DNA from: Paenibacillus sabuli
Lineage (GTDB): Bacteria; Bacillota; Bacilli; Paenibacillales; Paenibacillaceae
Length of the DNA stretch: 64,000 nucleotides
Direction: 5' to 3'
NCBI RefSeq assembly: GCF_014705605.1
Contig: NZ_JACXIZ010000004.1
Span: 19,614-83,613 of the forward strand
Under the pieces are notes generated by a model. It was not told the DNA's origin. It was given only the letters and a program-made list of their open reading frames with translations, and made no database searches. Below are positions 51,004 to 60,104 of the stretch, piece after piece. Position numbers and translations under genes: made by a program. Positions within the stretch are counted from its first letter, which is position 1. Every line of letters starts with the position of its first letter.

Positions 51004-52869
51004 TTGGAGAACCGGGTCATCGGGCGGGGAATTGCCATCCTCGCCGCAGGTATGTCAATTTTCCATTTATACACCGGTATATTCGGGTCGCTCGAAGCTT
51101 TTTTGCAGCGCTCGATTCACTTGACCTTAGCGCTGCCGTTGGCTTTCCTGCTTTATCCGCTGCGCAAGGGGCGGCAGGAACGCACATGGCTGGATTACGG
51201 GCTCGCTTTGCTTGCCTTCGCACCGGGGATTTACATTTATTTGCAGCAGGAGCGGCTTGTGACACGCTGGATTTTTGTCGATACGGTCGCCGCTCCGGAC
51301 ATGATCATGGGAGGTCTCCTGATCGTGCTGTTGCTGGAAGCGGCCAGGCGCATCATCGGCCTGACGATGACGGTACTGTGCGGCGTATTTCTGCTCTACG
51401 CATATCTCGGCAAGTATATTCCGGGCAAAATGGGGCATAGCGGCTACGATCCGTCTCGCATCGTGGAGTATCTGTACATGACGACCGACGGTATCTTCGG
51501 CACTCCGCTCGGCGCTTCTGCTACCTATGTCGTGTTATTCGTAATCTTCGGCGCGTTCCTGGCAGCCTCGGGCAGCGGCGCCTGGTTTATGAACCTCGCC
51601 GTCATGCTGGCCGGACGGGCGCGTGGAGGCCCGGCCAAGATCGGCGTCATCTCCAGCGCCTTGTTCGGCACCATCTCCGGGGCGGCCGTAGCCAATGTGT
51701 ACTCTACGGGGACGTTTACGATCCCGTTGATGAAGCGGATCGGATATCATCCGCGCTTTGCCGCAGCGGTCGAGGCAGTCGCCTCGACCGGCGGTCAGCT
51801 CATGCCGCCGGTTATGGGTTCGGCCGCTTTTATTATGGCGGATATGCTCGGCGTCGCGTATGTCGATGTGATGAAAGCGGCTTTGATACCAGCGGTGCTC
51901 TATTTTCTGGCTGTCTATATCATTATCGATCTGGAGGCGGTCAAGCGCGGATTGACGGGAATGCAGCGGGAGGAAATTCCGCGGCGGCGGGAGGTGCTGG
52001 GCAGGTCGTTCCTGATTCTGCCGTTGCTTGCCATTCTGGCGACCATGATGATGGGCTTCTCGGCGTCGTTTTCTGCAATGTCCGGGATTGGGACGGCTTT
52101 TGTCGTCAGTTTTTTGAACAAAGAAACCCGCTTTGGTCCGCGCACGTTGTTTCATGCTCTGGTTCAGGGGGCTAAGGGTTCGATTATGGTGGCAGTCGCG
52201 ACAGCCAGCGCCGGCATTATCATCGGCGTTTCGACCCAGACGGGAATCGGCTTTAAGTTCACTTCCTTTGTCACCGGGATGTCTGCGGGCAACATCTGGC
52301 TGGCTGCCGTACTGGTCATGCTGGCTTGCATTATTTTGGGAATGGGTCTGCCTACGGTGGCTGCTTTTATTATGGTTGCCGCGTTGACCACCCCGGCTTT
52401 GATTCAGATGGGGATCGAGCCGATGCAGGCCTCGATGTTTGTTTTTTATTTCTGTGCCATTTCGAGCATTACCCCGCCGGTCGCGTTATCTGCTTATGCC
52501 GGGGCGTCAATTTCTGGTTCGGACCCGTTCAAGACGGGCTTTACTGCGCTGCGGCTTGGCTTGATTGCCTTTATTATCCCGTTCATGTTTCTGAATAACG
52601 GGGAGTTGATTATGGAGGGGCAGGCTATTGCGGTCATTCTCTCGTTTTTGACGGCCTGTATTGGCACGTACGCTCTCGGTTGCGCATTGCAAGGCTGGAT
52701 GATTACGCAGTGCAATTGGCCGGTTCGCATTCTTTTGTTCGCCGCGGCGATCATGACCATTCACCCGCATTCCGTCACGGATCTGGTCGGCATTTTGCTG
52801 TTGGCGGGGATCTACGGCGTCAAGCGCAAGCACGCGATGAAGTCCCCCGGCCTTCAGCCCGGCAACTAA
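51004..52869 (+). CDS. TRAP transporter fused permease (DctQM-type, TAXI system)
   Basis: The 621-residue protein has about 16-18 membrane helices: an N-terminal DctQ-like part (about 1-130) fused to a DctM-like part. The DctM signatures GTISGAAVANVYSTGTFTIPLMK and QLMPPVMGSAAFIMADML mark the first half, and IILGMGLPTVAAFIMVAALTTPAL and ITPPVALSAYAGASISGS the second. Fused permeases pair with TAXI binding proteins. The start is TTG 51004, preceded by GGAAGGGGAG. It should drive sodium- or proton-coupled uptake of the substrate bound by the preceding lipoprotein. Confidence 0.93.
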   Translation: MENRVIGRGIAILAAGMSIFHLYTGIFGSLEAFLQRSIHLTLALPLAFLLYPLRKGRQERTWLDYGLALLAFAPGIYIYLQQERLVTRWIFVDTVAAPDMIMGGLLIVLLLEAARRIIGLTMTVLCGVFLLYAYLGKYIPGKMGHSGYDPSRIVEYLYMTTDGIFGTPLGASATYVVLFVIFGAFLAASGSGAWFMNLAVMLAGRARGGPAKIGVISSALFGTISGAAVANVYSTGTFTIPLMKRIGYHPRFAAAVEAVASTGGQLMPPVMGSAAFIMADMLGVAYVDVMKAALIPAVLYFLAVYIIIDLEAVKRGLTGMQREEIPRRREVLGRSFLILPLLAILATMMMGFSASFSAMSGIGTAFVVSFLNKETRFGPRTLFHALVQGAKGSIMVAVATASAGIIIGVSTQTGIGFKFTSFVTGMSAGNIWLAAVLVMLACIILGMGLPTVAAFIMVAALTTPALIQMGIEPMQASMFVFYFCAISSITPPVALSAYAGASISGSDPFKTGFTALRLGLIAFIIPFMFLNNGELIMEGQAIAVILSFLTACIGTYALGCALQGWMITQCNWPVRILLFAAAIMTIHPHSVTDLVGILLLAGIYGVKRKHAMKSPGLQPGN

Positions 52870-52897
52870 CATCTTGATAGAGAAGGGAAGCGTTCGT

Positions 52898-54124
52898 ATG
52901 TACAAAGCATTTTTCGCGAAGAAGGTTTTTACAGGTCGGGAGGTCATCCCCAAGGGCGTGGTGCTGATCGAGAATGATCGGATCGCGGGCGTGGGCACGG
53001 CCGAGGAGGTGGCGGTGCCGGACGGGGCCGAGATCGTCGATTGCCAGGATCGGGTGATTACTCCCGGCCTGATCGACTCTCACACGCATCTGACATTAAG
53101 CGCCCAGATTCCTAATTATGCCAAAGCCATGCAAGACAGCAACAATGTGCTGCTGCTGCGCGGAGCCAACAATATGCAGACCGACCTGGCTTCGGGCGTC
53201 ACCACGATGCGCATCCTCGGTGAGAAGGCGTTCATCGATGTATCGCTCAAGGAGGCGACAGAGAAGGGGATATTTCCCGGACCAAGATTGTTGATCAGCG
53301 GCAAGGGCATCCGTTCAAGCTTTGGACACGGTATCATGGCCTCGCCTTATGACGGCGTGGATGAGGTCACCAAGGCGGTGCGCATCAACATCCACGACGC
53401 AGGGGCCGATCAGATCAAGCTCTTTATTACAGGAAGTCAAGGCGAGTTCAAGAATTTTACCTTCTCAGCCGGTCGAATCGTCGAGCGCAACGGTATGCAT
53501 TCCTTGTTCACGAGAGCGGAAATCCAGGCAGCGGTCGATACGGCGCACAGCGTAGGCAAAAAGGTGGCAGCCCATTGCTATGGCGGCACCGGGCTGCGCC
53601 AGGGGGTCGAGGCGGGCATCGATACGATCGAGCACGGCATCTACATGGACGACGAGGAACTGGAATTGATGATCAAGCATGGCACTTGGCTGACACTAAC
53701 TTCGTACGCTTATCTGAATGACCAGCGCTTCATCAATCGGGGGACGCCGGAGCTGACGAAGGGATTTTTCCAGCATCGGGATTATATCCGGGAGGCCTAC
53801 CGCAAGGCAGTGCACTCCAGTCTGCAGTATGGCGTCGGAACAGACGGCCAGCACGGCGAGATCGCATTCGAATTGGAAACGCTGGTGGAGCTGGGCGTCA
53901 AGCCGGTGATCGCCCTGCGGGCGGCCACCTCGCAAGCGGCCAAGCTGTGCGGCGTGGACGACAAGGTTGGTGCACTGCAGCCGGGTATGCTCGCGGATCT
54001 CGCGGTTGTGAACGGCGACCCGACGGAGCGGATCTCGGATATCCGCCGGATTCAAGCCGTATACAAGGGTGGTCAGGTCGCATATGAAGCGGCAGCCGAC
54101 AGACATGCGGTCGAACTTGTCTAA
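52898..54124 (+). CDS. Metal-dependent amidohydrolase (imidazolonepropionase/prolidase-like)
   Basis: The 408-residue protein has an amidohydrolase barrel with metal ligands H-x-H in GLIDSHTHLTL, a candidate carbamylated lysine in QIKLFITGSQGE, histidines in AAHCYGG and IEHGIYMDDEE, and the late aspartate in YGVGTDGQHG. A small beta-sandwich surrounds the barrel, and the C-terminal motif GMLADLAVVNGDP is a family hallmark. It should hydrolyse an amide, lactam or peptide bond of the imported compound in the cytosol. ATG 52898 follows GAAGGGA; an upstream in-frame ATA-region start is not supported. It is followed, with a possible short overlap, by the second AbrB-like gene. Confidence 0.9.
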   Translation: MYKAFFAKKVFTGREVIPKGVVLIENDRIAGVGTAEEVAVPDGAEIVDCQDRVITPGLIDSHTHLTLSAQIPNYAKAMQDSNNVLLLRGANNMQTDLASGVTTMRILGEKAFIDVSLKEATEKGIFPGPRLLISGKGIRSSFGHGIMASPYDGVDEVTKAVRINIHDAGADQIKLFITGSQGEFKNFTFSAGRIVERNGMHSLFTRAEIQAAVDTAHSVGKKVAAHCYGGTGLRQGVEAGIDTIEHGIYMDDEELELMIKHGTWLTLTSYAYLNDQRFINRGTPELTKGFFQHRDYIREAYRKAVHSSLQYGVGTDGQHGEIAFELETLVELGVKPVIALRAATSQAAKLCGVDDKVGALQPGMLADLAVVNGDPTERISDIRRIQAVYKGGQVAYEAAADRHAVELV

Positions 54125-55178
54125 TCCAGATCGGACCAGCCATCCCATGATCGTCCGAAGGGTCGCCTATGTAGCGGCCGCCTTGTCAGTTGGCGCCCTG
54201 CTCGCCGGCCTGCGCGTCCCTGCGGGATGGCTGATCGGTGCCATCGTGACGGGGCTTGTCTGCAGTGTGCTCGTCAAAAAAATGCAGCTGCCGGATTGGC
54301 TGTTTAAAGTCAGCCTTGGCGTGATCGGCGCCAACATCGGCTTCATCCTGAAGCCGACTCAATTCGTCGAATACCATCAACTGCTGCTCCCATTTTTGCT
54401 TACGCTGTGCCTGACGCTGGCTGGAGGCGTACTGTTGGGCCGTTTTATGCATCGATTTTCCGGTTTGGACGCCAATACCGCCTTTTTTTGCTGTCTGCCG
54501 GGAGGAGCCTCCGAGGCAATTGCGTTAAGCAAGGAGTATGGCGCCAATCAATCCATCGTGGCGGCGTATCACACGACGCGTATTTTGTTTTTTGTGTTGA
54601 CTATTCCGGTCGTGGCCGGAATCAGCCGCAGCGGGAGCGGCTCATTTGGAATTAACGGCTCTTGGGGAACGGCTGTCGTCTCAACAGGTTTGCTTGCACT
54701 TAGCGTGCTGGCGGCGGTATTGCTGGCGAGGCGGCTGAAATTTCCGGGTTCTTTGCTGCTGTTTTCGATTTTGATCGGTTTTGTCGCAAGCAGCCTTGTG
54801 CCGGAAGCGGAGATTCCCAGATTTGTCCCTGGCATCGGCCAAGGTCTGCTCGGTGCGGTGATCGGGCTCCGATTTGATAATCAGACGATGACGCAGCTCA
54901 AAAAAATAGGCGCTACGGCGTTGATTTCTTTGCTGCTGTATTTTGTGCTCAGCGTGCTGCTTGCGACCATTTTTTATGGGCTGACGCCACTTGATTGGTT
55001 CACCAGTCTGCTATCGGTCGTCCCGGCTGGAGCGGCTGAGATGTCGTCGACGGCAATGGCGCTGGATATTGAACCGGCGCTGGTCGCGACCTTGCAGATG
55101 GCTCGTTTGCTGGCGGTTTTCTTCGCGATGCCGCTGCTGATTCATCGCTTCGTCCGGCGAGTCGAGGCGCCCAAGTAG
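54105..55178 (+). CDS. AbrB-family (COG3180) membrane protein, second copy
   Basis: The roughly 357-residue protein has about ten hydrophobic segments and the same internal duplication as the product of 28884-30026: CLPGGASEAIALSKEYG followed by TTRILFFVLTIPVV, and VVPAGAAEMSSTAMALD followed by MARLLAVFFAMPLL. Starts are possible at 54084, 54105 and 54147; none has a strong ribosome binding site, and the first two overlap the amidohydrolase gene, suggesting coupled translation. The family function is unknown. Its repeated place at the end of a TRAP cluster supports a transport-related role. Confidence 0.82.
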   Translation: MRSNLSNPDRTSHPMIVRRVAYVAAALSVGALLAGLRVPAGWLIGAIVTGLVCSVLVKKMQLPDWLFKVSLGVIGANIGFILKPTQFVEYHQLLLPFLLTLCLTLAGGVLLGRFMHRFSGLDANTAFFCCLPGGASEAIALSKEYGANQSIVAAYHTTRILFFVLTIPVVAGISRSGSGSFGINGSWGTAVVSTGLLALSVLAAVLLARRLKFPGSLLLFSILIGFVASSLVPEAEIPRFVPGIGQGLLGAVIGLRFDNQTMTQLKKIGATALISLLLYFVLSVLLATIFYGLTPLDWFTSLLSVVPAGAAEMSSTAMALDIEPALVATLQMARLLAVFFAMPLLIHRFVRRVEAPK

Positions 55179-55309
55179 CCGGCCGCTTCAGCAGACGGCG
55201 CATGGCGCGACGATTCCGGAAGTCATGGTAATGCGCTTCAACTGTAACCTTTTCGGGCATAGGCGCGTCTATGGGGGTGCAACGATGATATGCAAAGGAG
55301 AGGACACCT

Positions 55310-56434
55310 ATGAAAAAAACAAAATGGCTAATTACGGCAACAGTGGGCGGACTGCTGCTCACGACGGCCGCAGCGGGTGCCGACAGCATCGCCGAGCGCG
55401 TCGACGGCTGGCTGCGCGGCGATGTCAACATCACCATCGACGGCGAGACGACCGGCCTGCATCCGGTCTATATTGACGGCAAGGCATATCTGCCGGTGCG
55501 CGAGGCGGCGGGCGCGATGGGCTACAATGTGAACTGGAGCAAAGAACGGATCGCGCTCGAGCAGGAGGAGGGACAGCCGGTGGACGAGGAAGAGGAAGCG
55601 CTGCTCCAACTGTCCGGCGTCATCAGCAGCCTCTCGAAGACGGATGACGGCTACCGTCTGGAGGTGCTCGGGCACGGCACGAACCAATGGATGGTGCTGC
55701 ATGTCGACGAGGAGACGGTCGTGTCTGATTCCGATGGCAATGCCGCGCAAGGCGCAGCGCTGGAGGAGGGCATGCGCATCAATGCGCAGTACGGCCCGAT
55801 CATCGCGATGAGCTATCCCGGCCAGTCGCATGCGGCTTCGATCGAGATCGTCGGCGAGACGCTCGTGCGCGAGGACGCGGCCTTCACCGTCGAGCAAGGG
55901 GATGACGGCTGGCAGCTGCAATTCGCGGAGCTGCAGGATAGCGAATTCAAGCCGGTGCTGACGCTGAACGGCGGCAAGGAAACGCTGCTCATCACCGCGC
56001 AAGGCACGCCTGTGGACTGGCATCAGATCGTACCCGGCACCAAGGTCAAGGCTTACTACGGTCCGATGATGACGAAGAGCCTGCCGCCGCAAAGCCCGGC
56101 TCATGTCATCGTCGTTCAGGACGAGGCATTGAATATCGATCAGGACACGGTGGACAAGTTCCGCGACATCGCCTGGGAGCTGGTGCCGGAGCAGGAACTG
56201 GAGCATCTCCAGACGACCAAGGAAGAAGCGCAGATCAGCTGGGTCAGTCCGGAGCTGACCTCGATCATGCCGGCCGATGACGACGCCAAGCAAGTGATCG
56301 AGGACGTCACGGAGCAGGGCGGTCAGCTGATCAGCGCGCTGTATGCGACCGATCAGGACGCACTGCTCGGACCGCTGCAGATTGTGATGCATCCGGACAC
56401 GGGCGAATTGCTCGGTTTCTTCATTCGGATGTAG
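55310..56434 (+). CDS. Secreted protein with copper-amine-oxidase-N-like stalk domain
   Basis: The 374-residue protein has a signal peptide (MKKTKWLITATVGGLLLTTAAAGA, read in two parts, cleaved near residue 24) and one stalk domain (about 38-85: DVNITIDGE, then YIDGKAYLPVREAAGAMGYNVNW). Two similar beta-rich segments follow (about 95-180 and 190-275), each with a strand pair and an Y-G-P-M/I segment (NAQYGPIIAMSYPGQSHA, KAYYGPMMTKSLPPQSPA), which indicates an internal duplication. No catalytic motif is evident. GGAGAGGACACCT precedes ATG 55310. It is probably a surface protein of unknown function, unrelated in detail to the other stalk protein at 3241. Confidence 0.75.
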   Translation: MKKTKWLITATVGGLLLTTAAAGADSIAERVDGWLRGDVNITIDGETTGLHPVYIDGKAYLPVREAAGAMGYNVNWSKERIALEQEEGQPVDEEEEALLQLSGVISSLSKTDDGYRLEVLGHGTNQWMVLHVDEETVVSDSDGNAAQGAALEEGMRINAQYGPIIAMSYPGQSHAASIEIVGETLVREDAAFTVEQGDDGWQLQFAELQDSEFKPVLTLNGGKETLLITAQGTPVDWHQIVPGTKVKAYYGPMMTKSLPPQSPAHVIVVQDEALNIDQDTVDKFRDIAWELVPEQELEHLQTTKEEAQISWVSPELTSIMPADDDAKQVIEDVTEQGGQLISALYATDQDALLGPLQIVMHPDTGELLGFFIRM

Positions 56435-56621
56435 GAGAAGAGACAAGCGGCGACACCCGGATGTAGGAGCCCGGATCAGCGGTCACGCCCGTAGGAATCC
56501 GCTGAATCGGCTGGTCTTCCGACCGCCGTGATGTCGCCGGCCCCCGCGTGTTGGGGGCTGCGCGAGGATTCGGCTGCCGTTCCCGGCAGCTCCAGATGAT
56601 GGCGAATCATGCCAAGACAAC

Positions 56622-56695
56622 AGCCCCGCCAGGCGCACGGCGAGATCACTGGAAATTATTCAGTGGCTTCGCACCAAGCCGGCGGGGCTGCTTTT
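56622..56695 (+). terminator. Branched terminator-like structure after the stalk-protein gene
   Basis: AGCCCCGCC (56622-56630) pairs with GGCGGGGCT (56681-56689) and encloses an inner CACTG/CAGTG hairpin. It is followed by GCTTTTGTTATTTTC, so it could terminate transcription, though it lies 190 bases from the stop codon. Confidence 0.6.
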
Positions 56696-56711
56696 GTTAT
56701 TTTCAAAAGTC

Positions 56712-57240
56712 TAGAAAGTGTATGGATCCCGCCTGTAATCTAGCGGACAAAAATGACCGTAAGAATGAAGGGTTCGCTTGAAATCTCGTGCTAACGATCA
56801 AAAGTGTCCGTTAGGTCCGCACTGGGGGAGTGAGGAAGAGCTTCGAGGCAGCAGTAGGGCGAGCCCGAGCATTCAGAGGCGCTCGATTTCGCGGAACGAA
56901 ACTTGTATCGCCGCCAAAGGAGGGCGATACAGGTTTCGCCTTGAAATCGAGCAGATTCTACGTTTCACATGTAGAAAGAGGCGCTCGATTTCGCGGAACG
57001 AAACTTGTATCGCCACCAAAGGAGGGCGATACAAGTTTCGCCTTGAAATCGAGCAGATTCTACGTTTCACATGTAGAAAGAGGCGCTCGATTTCGCGGAA
57101 CGAAACTTGTATCGCCACCAAAGGAGGGCGATACAAGTTTCGCCTTGAAAGTATAGAAAGTATATGATCTTGCCTATACTTGTCTAACTTTCTCGGAATG
57201 AAACTCGCTGCGCGGTAAATGACGGCTTGCGCGTTTCACC
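56712..57240. repeat. 102-bp tandem hairpin array with diverged flanking copies
   Basis: Three units start at 56877, 56979 and 57081 (exactly 102 bases apart); the third stops at about 57150. Each carries a long stem: CGAAACTTGTATCGCC pairs with GGCGATACAAGTTTCG, extended by CGATTTC/GAAATCG. A second small hairpin TTCTAC/GTAGAA lies in the linker. A diverged half-copy (GGAATGAAAC...GTTTCACCTTG) follows at 57194-57240. Similar TAGAAAGTRTATG sequences border the array at 56712 and 57154. Because 102 is a multiple of three, all frames stay open, but no start signals suggest a protein. Confidence 0.88.
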
Positions 57241-57352
57241 TTGCCGGTGCAAAAAAGTCCAATTGCGCGTCCAAGCCGGTGTCGGTCACAATGGAAGCAA
57301 ACTACGGTCAGTCCGTGCCCCGTAAAGCGTATGGAAGGAAGGATGAAACCAT

Positions 57353-59935
57353 TTGATAAAGCGCTTACAAAAAAGGTCGCCGTTTTGGCGCAGCTGGCGA
57401 AGGAAGGGCAGCTTTTATCGGAAAAGCCTCGTGCTGATTCTGCTGACGGCAAGTATTCCGGGCTTCATCACCGGCGCAAGCATCTACGGGGTCTCGGTAC
57501 GCGGCATGGAGCACGACCTGCGCGAGATGCACCAAAAGCAGATCGGCGAGCGCGTCGCCAACATCGACGATCAGCTCGGCTATCTGGAAGTCGATCTGTC
57601 GCACTGGGCGTTCAGCCCGCGCTTTGGCTATCCGCTGCAGGAGCTGGACTTCGTCTATCACTTCCAGGAGACCTGGGATATCAGCAAGTCGCTGGTCATT
57701 CTGGAGGGCTCGCATCCGCTCATTCGCGGCGTGAATCTGTATATTCGCCCGCTGCAGGTAGGCGAACCGCCGGTGCTGTTCAATACCGGTTATTACGAGC
57801 TGAAGGATGCGGAGCGAATCGCGGATTACGAGCAAATGCTCGGTGACCGCCGCAGCATATACTGGCGAACAGGCCGTGCAGCCGAAGAGAGCGCTTCGCA
57901 AACCGGGCTGGCGGAGGGGCCGGGCGGCTCAACAACTGGATCGCCGGCTACAGAGACCGGCTCACTCATCGGATCACCGACGACAGAGGTCGACGTCCCC
58001 ATCGAATCACCGTCAGTAGCGAATCGACCGCACAGCGAACCGTCCTCTGCACGTAACCGCTCGGCCCCCGACTCGTCGGCGTCAATGGATTCGCCAGCTC
58101 CACCGGACATGCCTGCACCACCGGACACGCCGGCGCCAACCGCCGCGCAGGACGCGCCGCTCATGCTCATCCATCAAATTCCAGGCGGCAGCACCGAGCC
58201 GTTCGGCGTACTGCTGCTGACCGTCGATCGGGCCAAGATGGTCAATCTGCTCAAGACGATGACGCCCTACAACGCGGGCGCGACCTTCCTGATGGACAGC
58301 AGCGGCCGCCGGATCGTCTCCGATGACCGCGCCGCCGAGGACCTCTACGACCGGCTGCAGGAGGAGGTCCGGACGCGTCAACAGATGCGTGGCGAGGATA
58401 CGTTCCTCTGGGAGCAAGGCGGCAAGACGTTCGCCGTCTCCTACGGCAGCTTCATGCGGGTCGGACAGGGCTGGTCGTATGTATCCGCAGCACCGGTCAC
58501 GGCGATCACCGCGCCGGTGGTGGCCATGTCCCGCACGATCCTGACGATCAGCGGCGTCGGACTGGCACTAGCCTTGCTGCTGTCCTGGCTGACCTCGATG
58601 CGCGTCTATTCGCCGGTTGCTCGTCTGCTGAGCCGACTCGGCGCGACGGAGCAGGGGCCGGGCAGAGAGGACGAATTCGGCTTCATCGAGCGGCAGTGGC
58701 AATCGGCGCAGCGCGAGAGTCTGCATCTGCGGGCACGGCTTGACGATCAGCTGCCGCATCTGCGCTCAGGCTTCCTGCTGCAGCTCCTGCAGGGACATCT
58801 GTACGCCTACAGCGAGCACGATCTGCGCAAGCAGCTTGAGCGCTACGGCTGGGAGACAGAGGGGCACCAATACCATCTGATGCACCTGCGGCTGACCGGC
58901 TACAGCCGGCTGTCGGGGCGATTCCCGCACGGCGACGAGAATCTGGTCACCTTCGCCGCAGCCAATATTGTCGAGGAGCTGACGGCTGAAGCTTTTGCGC
59001 AGCATAATGTCATGAACTTCCACGATCTGTCGCTCTGCCTGATCGTCGCCTCGGAGCCGGGCAGCGATGTGATCGAGCCGCTGGATCGACTGGCGGCGCG
59101 GATCGTGGAGATGGTGAACCGCATGCTACAGCTCCAGGTTATCCTGGCGATCAGCCGACCGCTCGAGGAGATGCGGCGAGTCGCCGAGACCTTCATGGAG
59201 GTGGAGCGAGCCTCTGCACTCAGTCCGGCGCTCGATCAGAATCAGGTCATCCGTCTCGGCGCGCACCCGCCGTCCTGCGAGGAACGAGCCGGCCGCTACC
59301 CGTTCGCGGTAGAGGCGGAGCTCGTGCAGGCGATGCGCAGCGGGCGCCTGCGCACCGCCGAGCGGCTGGCGGAGGGCTTCCTCGACGAGCTGCTGTCCTA
59401 TCCGGCCTCTCACGTCCAGATCGAGCAGAGCGTGCTGCAATTGCTGGGCAGTCTGCTGCACATGATGCTGCAGACCGGCAGCGTGCCGCTGCGCCTCTAC
59501 GGCGGAGCGAATCTGTATGAGGAGCTCTCGCAGCTGCGCGAGCCCGACAAGATGATTGCCTGGCTCAAGGCGCGCGTTATCGCGCCGTTTATGACGGAGC
59601 GCGAGCAGCGTGCCGGCGAGCAGCTTCGGGGCATGGTCGAGCAGACGGTATCTTACATGAAGGCGCATTTTGCGACGGCTATTTCCCTGGAAATATGCGC
59701 GGATCTCGCGGGCGTAAGTCCCTACACACTGAGCAAAGTATTCAAGCAGCTGATGGGCATCAACTTTATCGACTACCTCACCGAGCTGCGCCTGGCCAAG
59801 GCCAAGGAGCTGCTGCGCGAGTCGGAGCTGCAGATCGCGCAGGTCGCGGAATCGGTCGGCTACCAGCAGCGTTATTTTAATCGCATCTTCAAGAAGCATG
59901 TCGGCGTGACTCCAAGCGAATACCGCAGTGCATAA
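57353..59935 (+). CDS. Membrane-anchored AraC-family regulator with extracellular sensor
   Basis: The 860-residue protein has a membrane helix near 25-47 (LVLILLTASIPGFITGASIYG), an extracytoplasmic Cache-like region to about 385, a second helix (about 388-415) and a cytoplasmic part. It ends in an AraC helix-turn-helix pair (about 755-858: LEICADLAGVSPYTLSKVFKQ, YFNRIFKKHVGVTPSEYRS). This one-component architecture is common beside LplABC-type transporters in Paenibacillaceae. A Ser/Pro/Thr-rich insertion (about 180-265) interrupts the sensor domain. The start is TTG 57353, ten bases after GGAAGGAAGG. It likely activates the transporter operon that starts at 60105. Confidence 0.9.
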   Translation: MIKRLQKRSPFWRSWRRKGSFYRKSLVLILLTASIPGFITGASIYGVSVRGMEHDLREMHQKQIGERVANIDDQLGYLEVDLSHWAFSPRFGYPLQELDFVYHFQETWDISKSLVILEGSHPLIRGVNLYIRPLQVGEPPVLFNTGYYELKDAERIADYEQMLGDRRSIYWRTGRAAEESASQTGLAEGPGGSTTGSPATETGSLIGSPTTEVDVPIESPSVANRPHSEPSSARNRSAPDSSASMDSPAPPDMPAPPDTPAPTAAQDAPLMLIHQIPGGSTEPFGVLLLTVDRAKMVNLLKTMTPYNAGATFLMDSSGRRIVSDDRAAEDLYDRLQEEVRTRQQMRGEDTFLWEQGGKTFAVSYGSFMRVGQGWSYVSAAPVTAITAPVVAMSRTILTISGVGLALALLLSWLTSMRVYSPVARLLSRLGATEQGPGREDEFGFIERQWQSAQRESLHLRARLDDQLPHLRSGFLLQLLQGHLYAYSEHDLRKQLERYGWETEGHQYHLMHLRLTGYSRLSGRFPHGDENLVTFAAANIVEELTAEAFAQHNVMNFHDLSLCLIVASEPGSDVIEPLDRLAARIVEMVNRMLQLQVILAISRPLEEMRRVAETFMEVERASALSPALDQNQVIRLGAHPPSCEERAGRYPFAVEAELVQAMRSGRLRTAERLAEGFLDELLSYPASHVQIEQSVLQLLGSLLHMMLQTGSVPLRLYGGANLYEELSQLREPDKMIAWLKARVIAPFMTEREQRAGEQLRGMVEQTVSYMKAHFATAISLEICADLAGVSPYTLSKVFKQLMGINFIDYLTELRLAKAKELLRESELQIAQVAESVGYQQRYFNRIFKKHVGVTPSEYRSA

Positions 59936-60039
59936 GAGGCCCAGCTCGGCAAAATCGTGCACGTCGGCGTCGGAAAGCCGCATCGCAGCTAGCAATTCCC
60001 CATAGGCGGTCGACAGAAAATAGTGGCAAAAAAATGGAA

Positions 60040-60068
60040 TTGTAAGCGGTTCAAATATTCGCGATACT
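60040..60068 (+). promoter_or_regulatory. Promoter with overlapping cre-like site, second ABC operon
   Basis: TTGTAA (60040-60045) and GATACT (60063-60068) are spaced by 17 bases. TGTAAGCGGTTCAA (60041-60054) matches 12 of 14 positions of the CcpA cre consensus and overlaps the -35, which would suit carbon catabolite repression. Confidence 0.45.
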
Positions 60069-60104
60069 GAGGCCAGATTCCTCGACACAGAAAGGAACGA
60101 GCCG

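Noticed and set aside
56877..57150. Possible CRISPR array
   Set aside because: The whole 102-base unit repeats, including what would be the spacer, and each unit is a long palindrome; no cas genes are nearby.
56778..57167. Repetitive open frames through the 102-bp array on both strands
   Set aside because: They stay open only because the unit length is divisible by three; no start signals, and the DNA is organised as hairpins.
57353..57370. cre-like sequence TGATAAAGCGCTTACA at the start of the AraC regulator gene
   Set aside because: It lies inside the first codons and has an extra base in one half relative to the consensus; chance match is more likely.
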